From the NCBI GenBank assembly GCA_019925105.1, contig JAHGAU010000012.1, forward strand, positions 682,001-746,000: a stretch of DNA of 64,000 nucleotides. The letters run 5' to 3'. Below are positions 13,924 to 23,974 of the stretch, piece by piece. The translations under genes and the position numbers were made by a program. Origin of the DNA: Niebla homalea (taxonomy: Eukaryota > Ascomycota > Lecanoromycetes > Lecanorales > Ramalinaceae). The notes below the pieces were generated by a model that saw only the letters and a program-made list of their open reading frames with translations, was not told the origin of the DNA and made no database searches. Positions within the stretch are counted from its first letter, which is position 1; each line of letters begins with the position of its first letter.

Positions 13924-15238
13924 ATGGCACCAATCTACAAGATCGCCATCATCCAACTCCATCCCAAAGTAGGTACGCATAATACCAATCCTCCGCCTCA
14001 AGCCCCCCTTCCGATACCCCGCCCCGATATAACCCTTACCCAGAGCTCTTCGCCTTGGTGGCATCGTTTGCACAACATATCTGCCTGGATACCGTCGAGC
14101 CATAGCTCCTTCTTCGAGCCCATACTAATGGACCTGCCAGCCTCTCAACCCCGAAGCCAACTTCCTCAAAGCCTCCTCCTTCATCGCCTCGGCTGCCTCA
14201 CAGGGCGCCCACCTCGCCGTCCTCCCTGAATATCATCTCACCAATTGGCTCCCCCAGGACCCTCGCTTCCCTGAGGTACGCTCTACCTAAGCAGGTGATT
14301 TTTGCGCATGAGTGGGTTCAAAAAAAAACCCCCCAATCCAAAATTCCGCACATCACGACAGAAACATCTTTTCAATCCTCACACCCCAGTAATTCTTCGA
14401 GACTGTGCCCCCAACCAAGCAAGAACAAGTTACCTTACTGACCCCGCAAATGTCCCCGTCCCCCCAGCAATGCGCCCAATACCAAACCTACCTGACCCGC
14501 TACCAATCCCTGGCCGCCCAACACAATATCAGCATCGTCCCCGGCACGATCATCGAATCCCACCCCCCAGCCTCCTCGCGTGATGACACCGACACCGACA
14601 CCGACGGCAACGGCGACGGCAAAGACGCCGCCGCCATATTACTGAACAAAGCGCACTTCATCTCCCCCACCGGCGCCATCCTCCACTCCTACACCAAGAA
14701 GAACCTCTGGCACCCGGAGCGCGCCCACCTGACCTCCTCGCTGCACGCCCCGCACGACGCCTTCGACACCCCGCTGGGGAAGGTGGGCATGCTGATCTGC
14801 TGGGACCTGGCCTTCCCCGAGGCCTTCCGGGAGCTGGTCTGCAAGGGCGCCAAGATCATCGTGGTCCCGACCTTCTGGACGTTGAACGACTGCAATGAGT
14901 ACGGGCTGCGCATGAACCCGTTGGCCGAGGACTTGTTTCTGGCGAGTATGATTACGGCGAGGGCGTATGAGAATACGTGTTGCGTGGTGTTTGTGAATGC
15001 GGGGGCGCCGGCCGGCGGGGTGGACAAGGGCACGTATGCGGGGATGAGCAGGGTGGCGCTGCCGTTTGTGGGAGCGCAGGGGGAGGAGACCATGCGGTCG
15101 AGGGAGGAGGGGATGAGTGTTGTGGAGGTCGATATGGAGATTTTGGAGCAGGCCGAGGCGAATTATGGGGTCAGAGGGGATCTGGCTCAGGAGGGCTGGC
15201 ATTATACGTACAGGCATGAAGGGAAGGGACGACTATAG
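13924..15238 (+). CDS. Carbon-nitrogen hydrolase (nitrilase/amidase superfamily)
   Basis: Predicted cytosolic amidohydrolase cleaving non-peptide C-N bonds; substrate unknown. Exons 13924-13968, 14141-14275 and 14468-15238 give 316 residues. The Glu-Lys-Cys catalytic triad is visible: Glu in VLPEYH, Lys in YTKKNLWHPE and Cys in MLICWDLAFPE. The last intron is chosen to end at 14467 because it has a CTGAC branch point about 25 nt before a CCCCCAG acceptor; an alternative acceptor at 14401 would add 22 residues rich in Thr, Pro and Gln. An Asp-Thr repeat (DDTDTDTDGNGDG) sits in a loop between the first two catalytic residues and looks like a lineage-specific insertion. 3' codons are strongly GC-ending. 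Confidence 0.9.
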
Positions 15239-15642
15239 ACGGCGTGTATGTGTGTGTGATGTCTGTCATTTGCGTCGTAAAATATGTAAAGCAGCCATGT
15301 ATTATGGATCAGCAAGGCTAGTCAATAAAAGACATCTCCCGATCTTCTCCTTGCAACCCCCACCGGTTGAGCACGCTGATCTCCGAATTATCATACTGGG
15401 AATAGAAATTACGTTAGAGGGTATCTTCGAAGAATACTGTTTGATCCGTTTCGACAACCGACTCCGTAGAGCTGGGGCATCGTGACCTGTCCCGCGTCGG
15501 CCGCTGCGTCTTGCTTCCACCCCCTGGCACCCGACGCCATGATCTGACCGTGGTCATCCCTTCGGGAATAATAATAACCAAAGCCTTGGGTCGCCACACG
15601 TGACCCTGTTGGCGACTCTTGATCGAGACGCCAAAGGTCAGA
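15239..15642. other. Intergenic region between convergent genes
   Basis: Roughly 400 bp separating the nitrilase and the Nrd1-like gene, which end toward each other. It contains a short GT repeat just after the nitrilase stop (15242-15258) and nothing else recognisable; it must hold both 3' UTRs. Confidence 0.5.
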
Positions 15643-17230
15643 TCAAGCAGTCACCGTCTGAACATTCCATGGAGACCTGGAGTGGACTTGCAGGTTCGAT
15701 AGGTCCGACATGGCTGTCACGTGATCTTCATCTTCGTCAGAAGATCCGTCCTCGGTGTCATCCAGGCCCAGCATTTGAAATCGATTGACACCAGCGTTGG
15801 CCCTCTTCGGAGGTGCAGGGCTCCGATTCTCTCTTCTCAGCACAGGCTGCGTTCGAGGCAGTGGCTGAGCACACTCGTCGACAGACCACTCAATTCTCAT
15901 GCCTTTGTATGTACCGCGAGACATCATGCAACTCCGGGCGAAGAGTGCATTGTGAATCGAGTTGAGCTCAATGAAGCAGTCGCCTTTGTCAAAGGTTACA
16001 CCAATGACGACGAGGTTGTGAATGTGGTCCAGATCCTCACGAATTCGTGCCTCTGTGATGTTTGGATGTACGTTGCGAATGACCAGGTTGCGAGTGGCAC
16101 CAATTCCAATCTTGTTGGCGACGTATCCGGGTAGGATGAATTGTCTATCATTCCAGACAACTTCGACCTAGAACGCTTTCGTCAATTATCCGGTACTTTA
16201 TTCAGAAAGGCCTGAATTACCCGCTTGCCATTGACATATAAGTCGTTGCGCCTTGAGTAATTGTAAAAGTCTTGAGCGGCTTTTCCTTCAACAAAGGAAA
16301 CACTTGCGCTTCGCTCGCCGAGACGGATGTAGATGTCTAGGAGAGTCCCACCACGGACAATGCTGGCAACTTCTTTGTGGCTCGGCTTCTCCCCAAGCCC
16401 CTTGATGAGGATGGTACGCTGCTCCACCTTCTCGTAATGCGGTCTGTCCATTCGTGAACGCGCTAGACAGCCATCGTCTTTTCCAAGATTTGGAGTGAAG
16501 GAGCCCTCGTCTAAGCCTGAACTGTTGTAGCGGGAGAAGCTCGTCTTGGGCTTCACGTAGGCCTGATCTTCCGCCCACGAACTGAGAAGATCCCCTCCGA
16601 GTAGTCCTGCGGAGTTCCCGACACCTTCGCCCTCGTGTGAAAGGACGACTTTCGTCCCTGGAGGCCGGGAAAGGGAATTGAGAGTCGGATCGGTGGTGGC
16701 ACCTTGGTCAGGCTCAGAGGGTACCTGAGCTTGTTTCTCGCCATTGATGAGGACCTAAGAGGCTCAGCAAAGACCTTATCGTCAAAGCTGGCTCACCTCT
16801 AGCGTTTCCGATGTGATGCCGCCTTTGTATAGAGATTCTTTCAGCCTTGCTGGGATATACCCTTAGCAATTGTGGTAAGAGGAAGCTTGGGGGTCTTGAC
16901 GGACCATATTCTCGTGCCACCTGAAGCTAATGGAGCTGTCAGTATCGAAGCTAGCACGAGCCAGGAGGCACATGGGCAAAGCGTACCAGATTATCGTGAT
17001 CGATTCTCGGTATGCTGACGGTGAGAAGGTGAAGAGGGGTAGACAGATCTCTCCCAGAACTATGCTGTGGTATTATCAGCTCCGCAATTTGCTCTGTGGG
17101 GAAACGACGTCTCACAAATTCGGCTCTGGTAGCAATCGTTAGCTGCTCTTTTCTCAATGTTCAGATAGGCCGCGTACCGACGCAGTAGTGTCTCAAAGTA
17201 GCCCTTATCAATTGTGACAGTGGCTGCCAT
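15643..17230 (-). CDS. Nrd1/Mrn1-type RRM RNA-binding protein
   Basis: RNA-binding regulator related to S. pombe Nrd1 (negative regulator of differentiation) and yeast Mrn1. Exons on the minus strand: 17230-17178, 17125-16987, 16920-16905, 16849-16797, 16754-16221 and 16167-15643, joining to 439 residues. The N-terminus reads VTIDKGYFETLLRRAEF and AREYARLKESLYKGGI, a conserved family region. Two RRMs follow: one around YEKVEQRTILIKGLG to NGKRVEVVWNDRQF, the second starting ATRNLVIRNVHPNIT with the RNP-like IELNSIHNALFA. The tail VNRFQMLGLDDTEDGSSDED is typical of the family. Exon 3 is only 16 nt. Introns are 42-66 nt. Only splicing exons 3 and 4 as given restores the AREYARLKE frame. Family assignment is firm, target RNAs unknown. 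Confidence 0.9.
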
Positions 17231-17615
17231 CTTGATCGATCAGCAGACGAAGCTGATTGAATATGGAAAGTATAAAGTTGGTACCAAGATAGAATGGTTA
17301 TAAGCATTTCAGCTGTTTACGGTAACCAAGGGTGCTCTGCATTAGCGCCTTCCCCAGGTTTCAAAGCCCAGCCATGTGCTCATGCAGTCACGAGCAATCT
17401 CGGGTCGCGCAACCTGCAAAACAGGATAGCCGACAGTCACATGCCTACATGTGGGACAATGAGGTCAACAGGCTTCGTTGACTCGTTAAAAGATCACTTA
17501 TGTTTGACTCACTCCACCAGCAAACAGTGAGCCATAAGCTCGAAATCTAGAGCAAGTCCGCTTCTGCACACAGCTTTAAATCTTGCATGAGCAATCTTCA
17601 CAGCGAGGAACGGTA
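17231..17615. other. Intergenic region
   Basis: 385 bp between the start of the Nrd1-like gene and the 3' end of the b561-like gene. It should hold the Nrd1-like promoter; I see no coding frame or repeat. Confidence 0.5.
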
Positions 17616-18388
17616 TCAAGCATCACTGCCAGTTTCCCCAGCACTCTTCCCAAGCTTCCCTCCCGTCTCCCCCTGCACTCCCTTGGATCTGAAGGAACTG
17701 GCGGCCGAGACACCCACCCATGTCAGCCAGATAACACCTGCAATGACCCCATAAGCGATCTCTCCCTTGGTCGTGTTACCAGACAACATCAGGCCGAGTC
17801 CACCGTTGATGATCCCCATGGTGATGATGACACGGCCCCACCAGACATGGACCATCCCCCAGATGGTGCGTCTGCCTTCGTTTTTGTAAATGTTGTGATG
17901 GAGGAGCGCAAGAATGGGTTGGAGGTAAAGCGCTGTTATGACGACAGTACCGATGATAGGGTGACCGTTGTCCGCCATGTACTGCACGGAGGCACATCCT
18001 GTCAGCTCACTCCACCAAATTCTGAAGAAGATGATGACGAACCTGGCTGTCGGGATATACAGCGATGTAGATACCCAACCCCAGTCCGACGAGGGCCATC
18101 GCGTATGCCACCGCTTGGACAGCAGCGTGTACCCAGACGAGCCCACGAAAGGAAGCCACTCGAATGAGGATCGCGCCCAGTGGAAAAATGACGGCGAACG
18201 TTAGACCCATGATAACACCATGGGTCACAATCGAAGCGTGATGCTGCGCCTTATGTTCAATCATCATTCCACCCGCATCTTGTGCCATAGTGTACTCTAT
18301 CATGTTGTTAGTGTCCATCAATTGTGTGAAAATGACTTCACTTGAGCGAACCGAGACAAAGCAAGAAAGCAAGTGCGTGTAATGCCAT
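17616..18388 (-). CDS. Cytochrome b561-like membrane protein
   Basis: Integral membrane protein resembling the cytochrome b561 module found in fungal DOMON proteins, but with no DOMON domain. Exons 18388-18352, 18296-18043 and 17981-17616 give 218 residues. A signal-peptide-like start MALHALAFLLCL precedes five hydrophobic segments. Four His sit at helix positions suited to ligate two haems: HGVIMGL, WVHAAVQ, NGHPIIG and MVHVWWGR. The C-terminal tail is basic and Gly/Ser-rich. The first intron (GTTCGC donor, CACTAAC branch) is chosen because it keeps frame; a GTGAAG donor 9 nt downstream is possible with a different acceptor. Likely trans-membrane electron transfer; the partner is unknown. 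Confidence 0.8.
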
Positions 18389-19078
18389 CTTGATTCCGTC
18401 TAATATGTGTCAATGGCGAATCTACTTTGTAGATAGGCTAAGGAGGGGGATCAAATGATGCTTCGAGAGCCCGGATAGGATATCTTTTGAACAGTGGGAA
18501 TGATGTTAAGATTGAGTGAGCAAGACGAAGATTGCAAAGACCTGTGTAATACGGGCTGAGGAATGATTGCGCGGACTGTGGCGCCCTCCATGGCGACTTC
18601 CTTCCATAGCTCCATCATACCTTGCATAGACTACTGGGACAATGAAGCTTAATTTCACGCCATTGGTGTGATTCAAGTCTTGATGTCATCTCCCAATCAC
18701 ACATGTAGATCATCCTTTGCTAAGATTGGTCGGGTTCCGAAAGCTCGCTATGAGTACTTAGTAGGAGAATTTGGCAGCAAGTCAAAGAGGGAACTTTCAC
18801 TACTCCTGCTGCAATCTTTGTTTCTGGTCTGTGATGTTGGCCGAAGTCTGACCTCCGCAAAAGCTTGCAATGTTCCCTACACTAACATGCTAAGCTTCGG
18901 ACTTTGGTACCGATTAGCGCTTGGCGGCGCAACGGGAATTCCCTCTTTGGGCGACCCCCCGCGTTGGAATCTTCAATTTGATATCAGGCCGCACAGATCG
19001 GTCGATTAGGCACGGTGAGCAGTGCCTACAAACAAACCTGCAGAGCATGCAAAAGCGTTGTGACCTCCCTAATGCACG
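18389..19078. other. Intergenic region, nothing recognised
   Basis: 690 bp between the start of the b561-like gene and the 3' end of tyr1. Only short frames without family resemblance. Confidence 0.5.
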
Positions 19079-20900
19079 TCAAGTCCGGTCAAGGATAACC
19101 TTAATCATCTCATTGCCGACGCGAATGGCATCCGGGAAACGAGGCTGGAAGTATTTCTGAGTTCGTTCGAAGCGTTGCTGGTAGTTACTGAAGCTTCCAT
19201 AATTGACACATTCCGACCATCCCTGCATGATTGTTAGAACTCAAGTGAAAGCTATTGATGTGCTTCGGAGACTTACCCGCGCAGCTATAGTGAACTCCAG
19301 GTCATCCATACGAAAGGATGAATCCTCAATTGCCGTTTTGATCGTCGCATCTAGAAGCTGGGGCTTTCGGAAAAGGTATTCGCTGACTCCCAGCCACAGG
19401 CGAAAGAGCTAGGGTCAAGGTTAGACCGATGGTGTTAGCATCTCAAGTGTATACTTACTGGAGTCGAGCATATCATATGATCGTATGGGATTATCCCAAG
19501 TCTTGACCAGCAGTCAACCATTGCCAACAGGGTCAAATGACTGTTTGGCGTCCTTTTCTGAGGCGCCTTCCCAAGGGAGAATTGGTCCAAAAGCTCGTCC
19601 TTTAGGAGGAGATCCCGTGAACTTCCAGCCACGCCGAATACCGCTTGCCCAGCAGATCTGACTCTTCGTTCAAATTCGTCACGCTCTCCACTCATCATGA
19701 GTTTGAAAAGCTCAGTGACCGATTGAGCATACTGTCTGATTTGCTGCCTTGCTTGGGAATTAAGTATCGCTAGACCAGCATAGACGTGCCATTTATTGGA
19801 ATAGATTCGCAGCATGATGTTGCATTTCACGTTCTCAATTCCCCCTACATAGCGGCTCATCTCCCACGGAAATTGATCGTTGGCCTGCCATGCAGTTCCC
19901 ATGCTGAGAAATGCTGCATGCGTGACGGCTTGCGTGTCTGCAGTGATACGGTCATGCTCTGGAGCTGTCAGGCGCACTTGTTGAGAGCCAAAGCAGGAGA
20001 GTAATTTTTCGATTCGCTCAAAGCTCTCTGCCGACGCACGCTGCTTGATTAAGACGAGCGGCTGGCCCCTTGGATCAACTTTGGGACCGTGCAAAGAATG
20101 ACATGATACGATTTCGACATCCTTGGGGAGGAACGCCTCAAGCGCCTTGATCTCCGGTTCCTTACATGACGTCTGGCCTCCGACTATTGCTCCCATCTTG
20201 GTGGCTTCAAGGCATTAGATTGTCCACCTGAGAGTGCATGGGGCCGCACATAGGGCATAGGTCTCAATGACCCGGCTGATAGCTTCCGCTTCAACGCTGT
20301 ATATGATGTAGTCACTGCTTCGCGCAACGAGATGACCATCGCTGAGTATTTGCACATTGTCCTGACTCTTGGTTATTGCGGATTAAAACAAGACACGAGA
20401 CATCTGGTCAATTACTGCACCGGCAAACTCAAGACTCAATGCATTGAACTTTTCCGGTGTGTCACAAGCATTCACACTTGAGCATATGCCTCATCAGCTA
20501 CTATTCGAGGATACCCTTGCACTCGAACAATCCTATCTCTCCCAATGAGTTAGCACCAGAGCAGTTGATATTCAGCTTGTTGAGTAGAAAAGATGTATAT
20601 AATAATCGTCAGACGCTTTGAAATTTAGGTAGCTGAGAATTTACATCATTGACAGACTCGCAGTACTCGAGGACATCAGAATGATACCTCGCTTACGACA
20701 AGCCCATACTCGAGCCAAATGCACTCAAGTCATCATTAGAATAAGAGATAGGAAAGCCAACTACTCACCAGAGGCATGATAGATGCGCTTAGCACAGGAC
20801 GTTCATGCGTCACATACCTCCAACCTGCAGCACTAATTCTTCTAGCATACATCTTTCCCATGTCACCCATCCCAATGATGCCCACGGTTAGGGGGGCCAT
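19079..20900 (-). CDS. tyr1: Prephenate dehydrogenase (NADP+), tyrosine biosynthesis
   Basis: Oxidatively decarboxylates prephenate to 4-hydroxyphenylpyruvate in the shikimate-derived tyrosine branch. Exons: 20900-20818, 20476-20416, 20361-20250, 20204-19459, 19408-19277 and 19222-19079, joining to 425 residues in one frame. The Rossmann nucleotide-binding loop is VGIIGMGDMG. IIYSVEA, GAIVGGQTSCK, HSLHGPKVDPRGQPL, ADTQAVTHAAFLSMG, YSNKWHVYAGL and YDHMICSTP match yeast Tyr1 closely. Intron 1 is 341 nt, much longer than the other four (45-54 nt), and separates the first beta-alpha unit of the Rossmann fold from the rest. The short intron 3 ends at TTGAAG rather than the nearer AAG, as only this yields STKMGAIVGG. 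Divergent with AAR2. Confidence 0.94.
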
Positions 20901-21215
20901 TTTGAAAAAAACAAGAATCCGTCAAGACCATGGATCAACGCAACGGAAGCCCAAGTGACAAAATTGAGTGCAAATGACTCATGGGAACACCCAACCAAAA
21001 TTGTTAGAATGTTGAAATGGACAACGGACGCCGCTGTGAATTTTGAGTATGATATTTGAAATTCGCACAAAAGCTAGCCGGTCACGTGACGTTCAGGTCA
21101 AAGTGCGCGGCAAAGGCTACATTTTTGGCCTCATACGACTACAGTCCATATGCCTTGCGTCAGTGAGACAATGCTGCAGTCTAACGCGTTATGAAAATAG
21201 CAGCGGGTGAGTGAA
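20901..21215. promoter_or_regulatory. Divergent promoter of tyr1 and AAR2
   Basis: 315 bp between two divergent start codons, so it must contain both promoters. A GGTCACGTGACG stretch with an E-box-like CACGTG core lies at about 21080-21091. Confidence 0.5.
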
Positions 21216-22403
21216 ATGACACTGGCCAGCTCTCAGCGCCATGGATTCAGTCCAACAATCCTCTTGTTGAATCTGCCGACGTCAATCCTGTGCGGCATTG
21301 ACCTTCTATCATTCACAACATCGCCAAACTTCCAAGGCATCAAGGATCTGCCTCCTGGGTGGCATTTCGTCTTCACCTCTGAGACCTCCTCGCTCTCCAT
21401 TCGAGATGGCTTTTGGTTCAATGTCCTCAATCAATCCTTGCCAACGTCGTCATTGGCTGTTCGAGAATGGGATGCAATGAGAGGCTGTCTAATCTCTCCG
21501 ATTTTAAGTGAATTGAATGACTTTGATAGCAAGCGTCGGGCATGTTGGGAGAAAGGCCTAAGCCCTTACAGACAAAGTGCAGATCGAGAAGCCCCAGCTG
21601 GCGCAGACGTGTGGGAAGATTTGACACGGCACGTTACAGCTAAGGTCCTGCAGCATTTGACGCAGAATGACGCCTTTCAGGTCTCCTCTGCTAGTTGCGC
21701 AAAGCAAGATCAGGATCATATTCCAGGCGTCAGCATTGAAGAAGCGGCGTTCGAAGAAAGAGAGTTGGGAGTTTTGGGCATTGACCTCAAGAAGACCTGG
21801 AGTGATGGCGCAGTAGGAAGAGAGCGGACTGAAGGCGCCACCGATCGAAGTTGGGCTTTGAATGAGGTAGTCACTCGATGGCAGGATGACCAGAGCGAAT
21901 GGGGAACCATAGTGCTCGGCCAAATGGAGGCCTGTTTCATCATGGTTTTGACTGTAGCCAATTACTCGTGCCTTGAAGAATGGAAACGATGCTTGGGCTT
22001 AGTCTTGACTTGCAAGAGTGCCGTGACAAAGCGTCCGCAATTTTTCGCCTCATTTCTGCTCTTACTCAGGAAACAGGTGGCAAGGTATGAAGACGTGGAT
22101 GGTGGTTTGTTTGACATGAGCGATGATGGAGGATCGCTACTCAAAATGTGGCTAAAGGAGTTTAAGAGGACGCTTGAGCAAGTCTTCTCCAAGGGAGATG
22201 GGCTGCGGATCAAGAATGAAATGGAAGATCTAGAAGAACAACTGAAAGGCATGTACGGGTGGGAGCTAAATGATGATTTCGTCAGGAAAGGCATGCTGTC
22301 ATTGGAGGATGGAGAGGAGATCGAAATGGAAGTCAATGGTATGGACGAAGAAGATGAGAGTGGAGAGTATGCCCCAGTCGTCGTGGACATACCGGGACCT
22401 TAA
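21216..22403 (+). CDS. AAR2: U5 snRNP assembly factor AAR2
   Basis: Homologue of Aar2, which holds Prp8 in a cytoplasmic U5 snRNP precursor before Brr2 joins in the nucleus. Intronless, 395 residues from the ATG at 21216. The N-terminal beta domain starts LLLNLPTSILCGIDLLSF, followed by IKDLPPGWHFVF and a DGFWF stretch, the most conserved family segment. The C-terminal helical domain includes WGTIVLGQMEACFIMVLTV and a long acidic end. Length is similar to yeast and human Aar2. Convergent with rps16. Confidence 0.92.
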   Translation: MTLASSQRHGFSPTILLLNLPTSILCGIDLLSFTTSPNFQGIKDLPPGWHFVFTSETSSLSIRDGFWFNVLNQSLPTSSLAVREWDAMRGCLISPILSELNDFDSKRRACWEKGLSPYRQSADREAPAGADVWEDLTRHVTAKVLQHLTQNDAFQVSSASCAKQDQDHIPGVSIEEAAFEERELGVLGIDLKKTWSDGAVGRERTEGATDRSWALNEVVTRWQDDQSEWGTIVLGQMEACFIMVLTVANYSCLEEWKRCLGLVLTCKSAVTKRPQFFASFLLLLRKQVARYEDVDGGLFDMSDDGGSLLKMWLKEFKRTLEQVFSKGDGLRIKNEMEDLEEQLKGMYGWELNDDFVRKGMLSLEDGEEIEMEVNGMDEEDESGEYAPVVVDIPGP

Positions 22404-22846
22404 GTCGGTCTCCATGTGGAACCTTTAAATTTTCCCCACGAACTCATGGATTCTCGGGGATTCGAGCTTCCACCAATGGACACAGCTTCGTCCCAATGAT
22501 CTACAAGTCAGCTCAGTGGAAGCGCGGGAGCAAGTTACGACCAAGGCATATGACATCTCTAGCGTCACAGTCAGGGCTGACAGATGCTGCCTTGCTAAGT
22601 GGAGAGATAAGATGGGGCAAAGACATCCCGTGTCGAAAGTGCATCTCCAGAGTGTACATATGAGTCCTGTAAAGTCGCTCGAAGCAATCAAGGTCGAAAA
22701 ATCCACCTCACCTACGTAAGGGGGGACGAATAGACTGTAGACATAGAGTATCAGATGGGGGAAGCTGATGCCGGTTGGTGCAGAAGCAGATTGGAATCTA
22801 GAAGCCAGCACGCTCAAAGATAGCACGAAGAACTAGGCTCATCCAG
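22404..22846. other. Intergenic region between convergent genes
   Basis: 443 bp between the AAR2 and rps16 stop codons; presumably both 3' UTRs. A minus-strand frame crosses it without recognisable features. Confidence 0.5.
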
Positions 22847-23488
22847 CTAACGGTACGACTTTTGGTACCTCGCTCTTGCCCCGGGACCTATGCTCAAGTT
22901 AGTTACATTCTTAATTGTTCCATCTGCGGTATTCAAGAAGGAATATAGACATACCTCCAAACTTCTTAGGTTCACATCTCCGGTTGTCCGCTACCAATAA
23001 TGTTCTGTCATACTGGACGAGGGCTTGCTTCAATTGGTTCTTTGCATATTCATCCACGTATTTCTGGTAGTAGGCCACAATGCTCTTTGCGATTGCCTGT
23101 CGAATGGCGTATATCTGAGATGTGTGTCCACCACCATTCACGCGAACACGAATGTCGACATTGGCGAATTTGTCGAGGCCGACGACAAGGAGAGGTTCGT
23201 AGACCTAGGCAAGGCAAGCAAGTTAGAACCCTCGCGTCGGTGCTCGGCCAGCACATCAAGCGGTTGCACTTCTGATGGATACGAACTTTGAATCTCAGAA
23301 TCTCGGGTTGAACAAGACCAAGGGGGGAGCCGTTCACTTTCACCAGACCTTTGCCGGCCTGCCCCAGATGTTAGTCTTTCATAACCTTTTATCTCGAGCG
23401 TATCCCGAGAGTATCGAACCTTGCAATGCGCGACAGCAGTTGCAGTCTTCTTCTTGCCGAAGCACTGCACACTTTGATTCGTAGCCAT
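22847..23488 (-). CDS. rps16: 40S ribosomal protein S16 (uS9)
   Basis: Small-subunit ribosomal protein uS9, whose C-terminal tail reaches the P-site tRNA. Exons 23488-23420, 23358-23287, 23204-22955 and 22887-22847 give exactly 143 residues, the usual length. Sequence landmarks: [95 protein letters not shown] and the invariant C-terminus ARYQKSYR encoded in a tiny last exon of 41 nt. Introns of 61, 82 and 67 nt all use GT-AG. Divergent with kynureninase. Confidence 0.97.
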
Positions 23489-23974
23489 GTTTGTTGTAGA
23501 GGAAGATCTTCTGCAAACAATCGCGAGGTGAAGGTCTCGCAACAACTAGCGTGTGGGAGGCGCTAGCGGCTCGCTTAGCGTCAACCTCGCAGGGCTGAAA
23601 TCTCCTTTTCCAAAGCCGCCTCCTAGTCTGACGCAATGTCAATATGCATATTCCCCGTGGCAAATACTCTACACGGGTCACGATCCCCTTCAGCATTGGA
23701 GTGAAATATAGGCACATTTCAGTTTCATGAGACATGCACCAACTTTGTTGTTTATGGTTGCGCTAAAGCTAGATCACTCTAAAGACCGCCAGTATCCGAA
23801 AGAGGGTCTTGTGGCGAGAAGCGCATGAACAACCTGCCTGTTACGGTCTTCCTAAGACGTGTTCTTCTCCATTCTTCCTCGCACTTCTTGTATTCCAGAA
23901 TTACTTGTCTGCATGATAACGCCTTGTAAAGCCACCAGTTCAAACCTTTGCCACCTATACCCTACTTCGCCAAT
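23489..23974. promoter_or_regulatory. Divergent promoter of rps16 and kynureninase
   Basis: 486 bp between two start codons reading away from each other; it must carry both promoters. No coding capacity that I can support. Confidence 0.5.

Noticed and set aside
14276..14401. Shorter last intron of the nitrilase gene ending at TTCGAG (14401)
   Set aside because: The acceptor is weaker and no branch point stands out, whereas 14467 has CTGAC and CCCCCAG. Kept as an alternative only.
14639..15217. Minus-strand frames over the nitrilase gene (192 and 134 codons)
   Set aside because: Shadows of the GC-ending codons of the true plus-strand gene, which has the Glu-Lys-Cys catalytic motifs.
20640..20800. 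Possible C/D snoRNA in the tyr1 intron (TGATGA and CTGA boxes on the minus strand)
   Set aside because: The boxes exist but the flanks do not pair to form a terminal stem, so chance is more likely.
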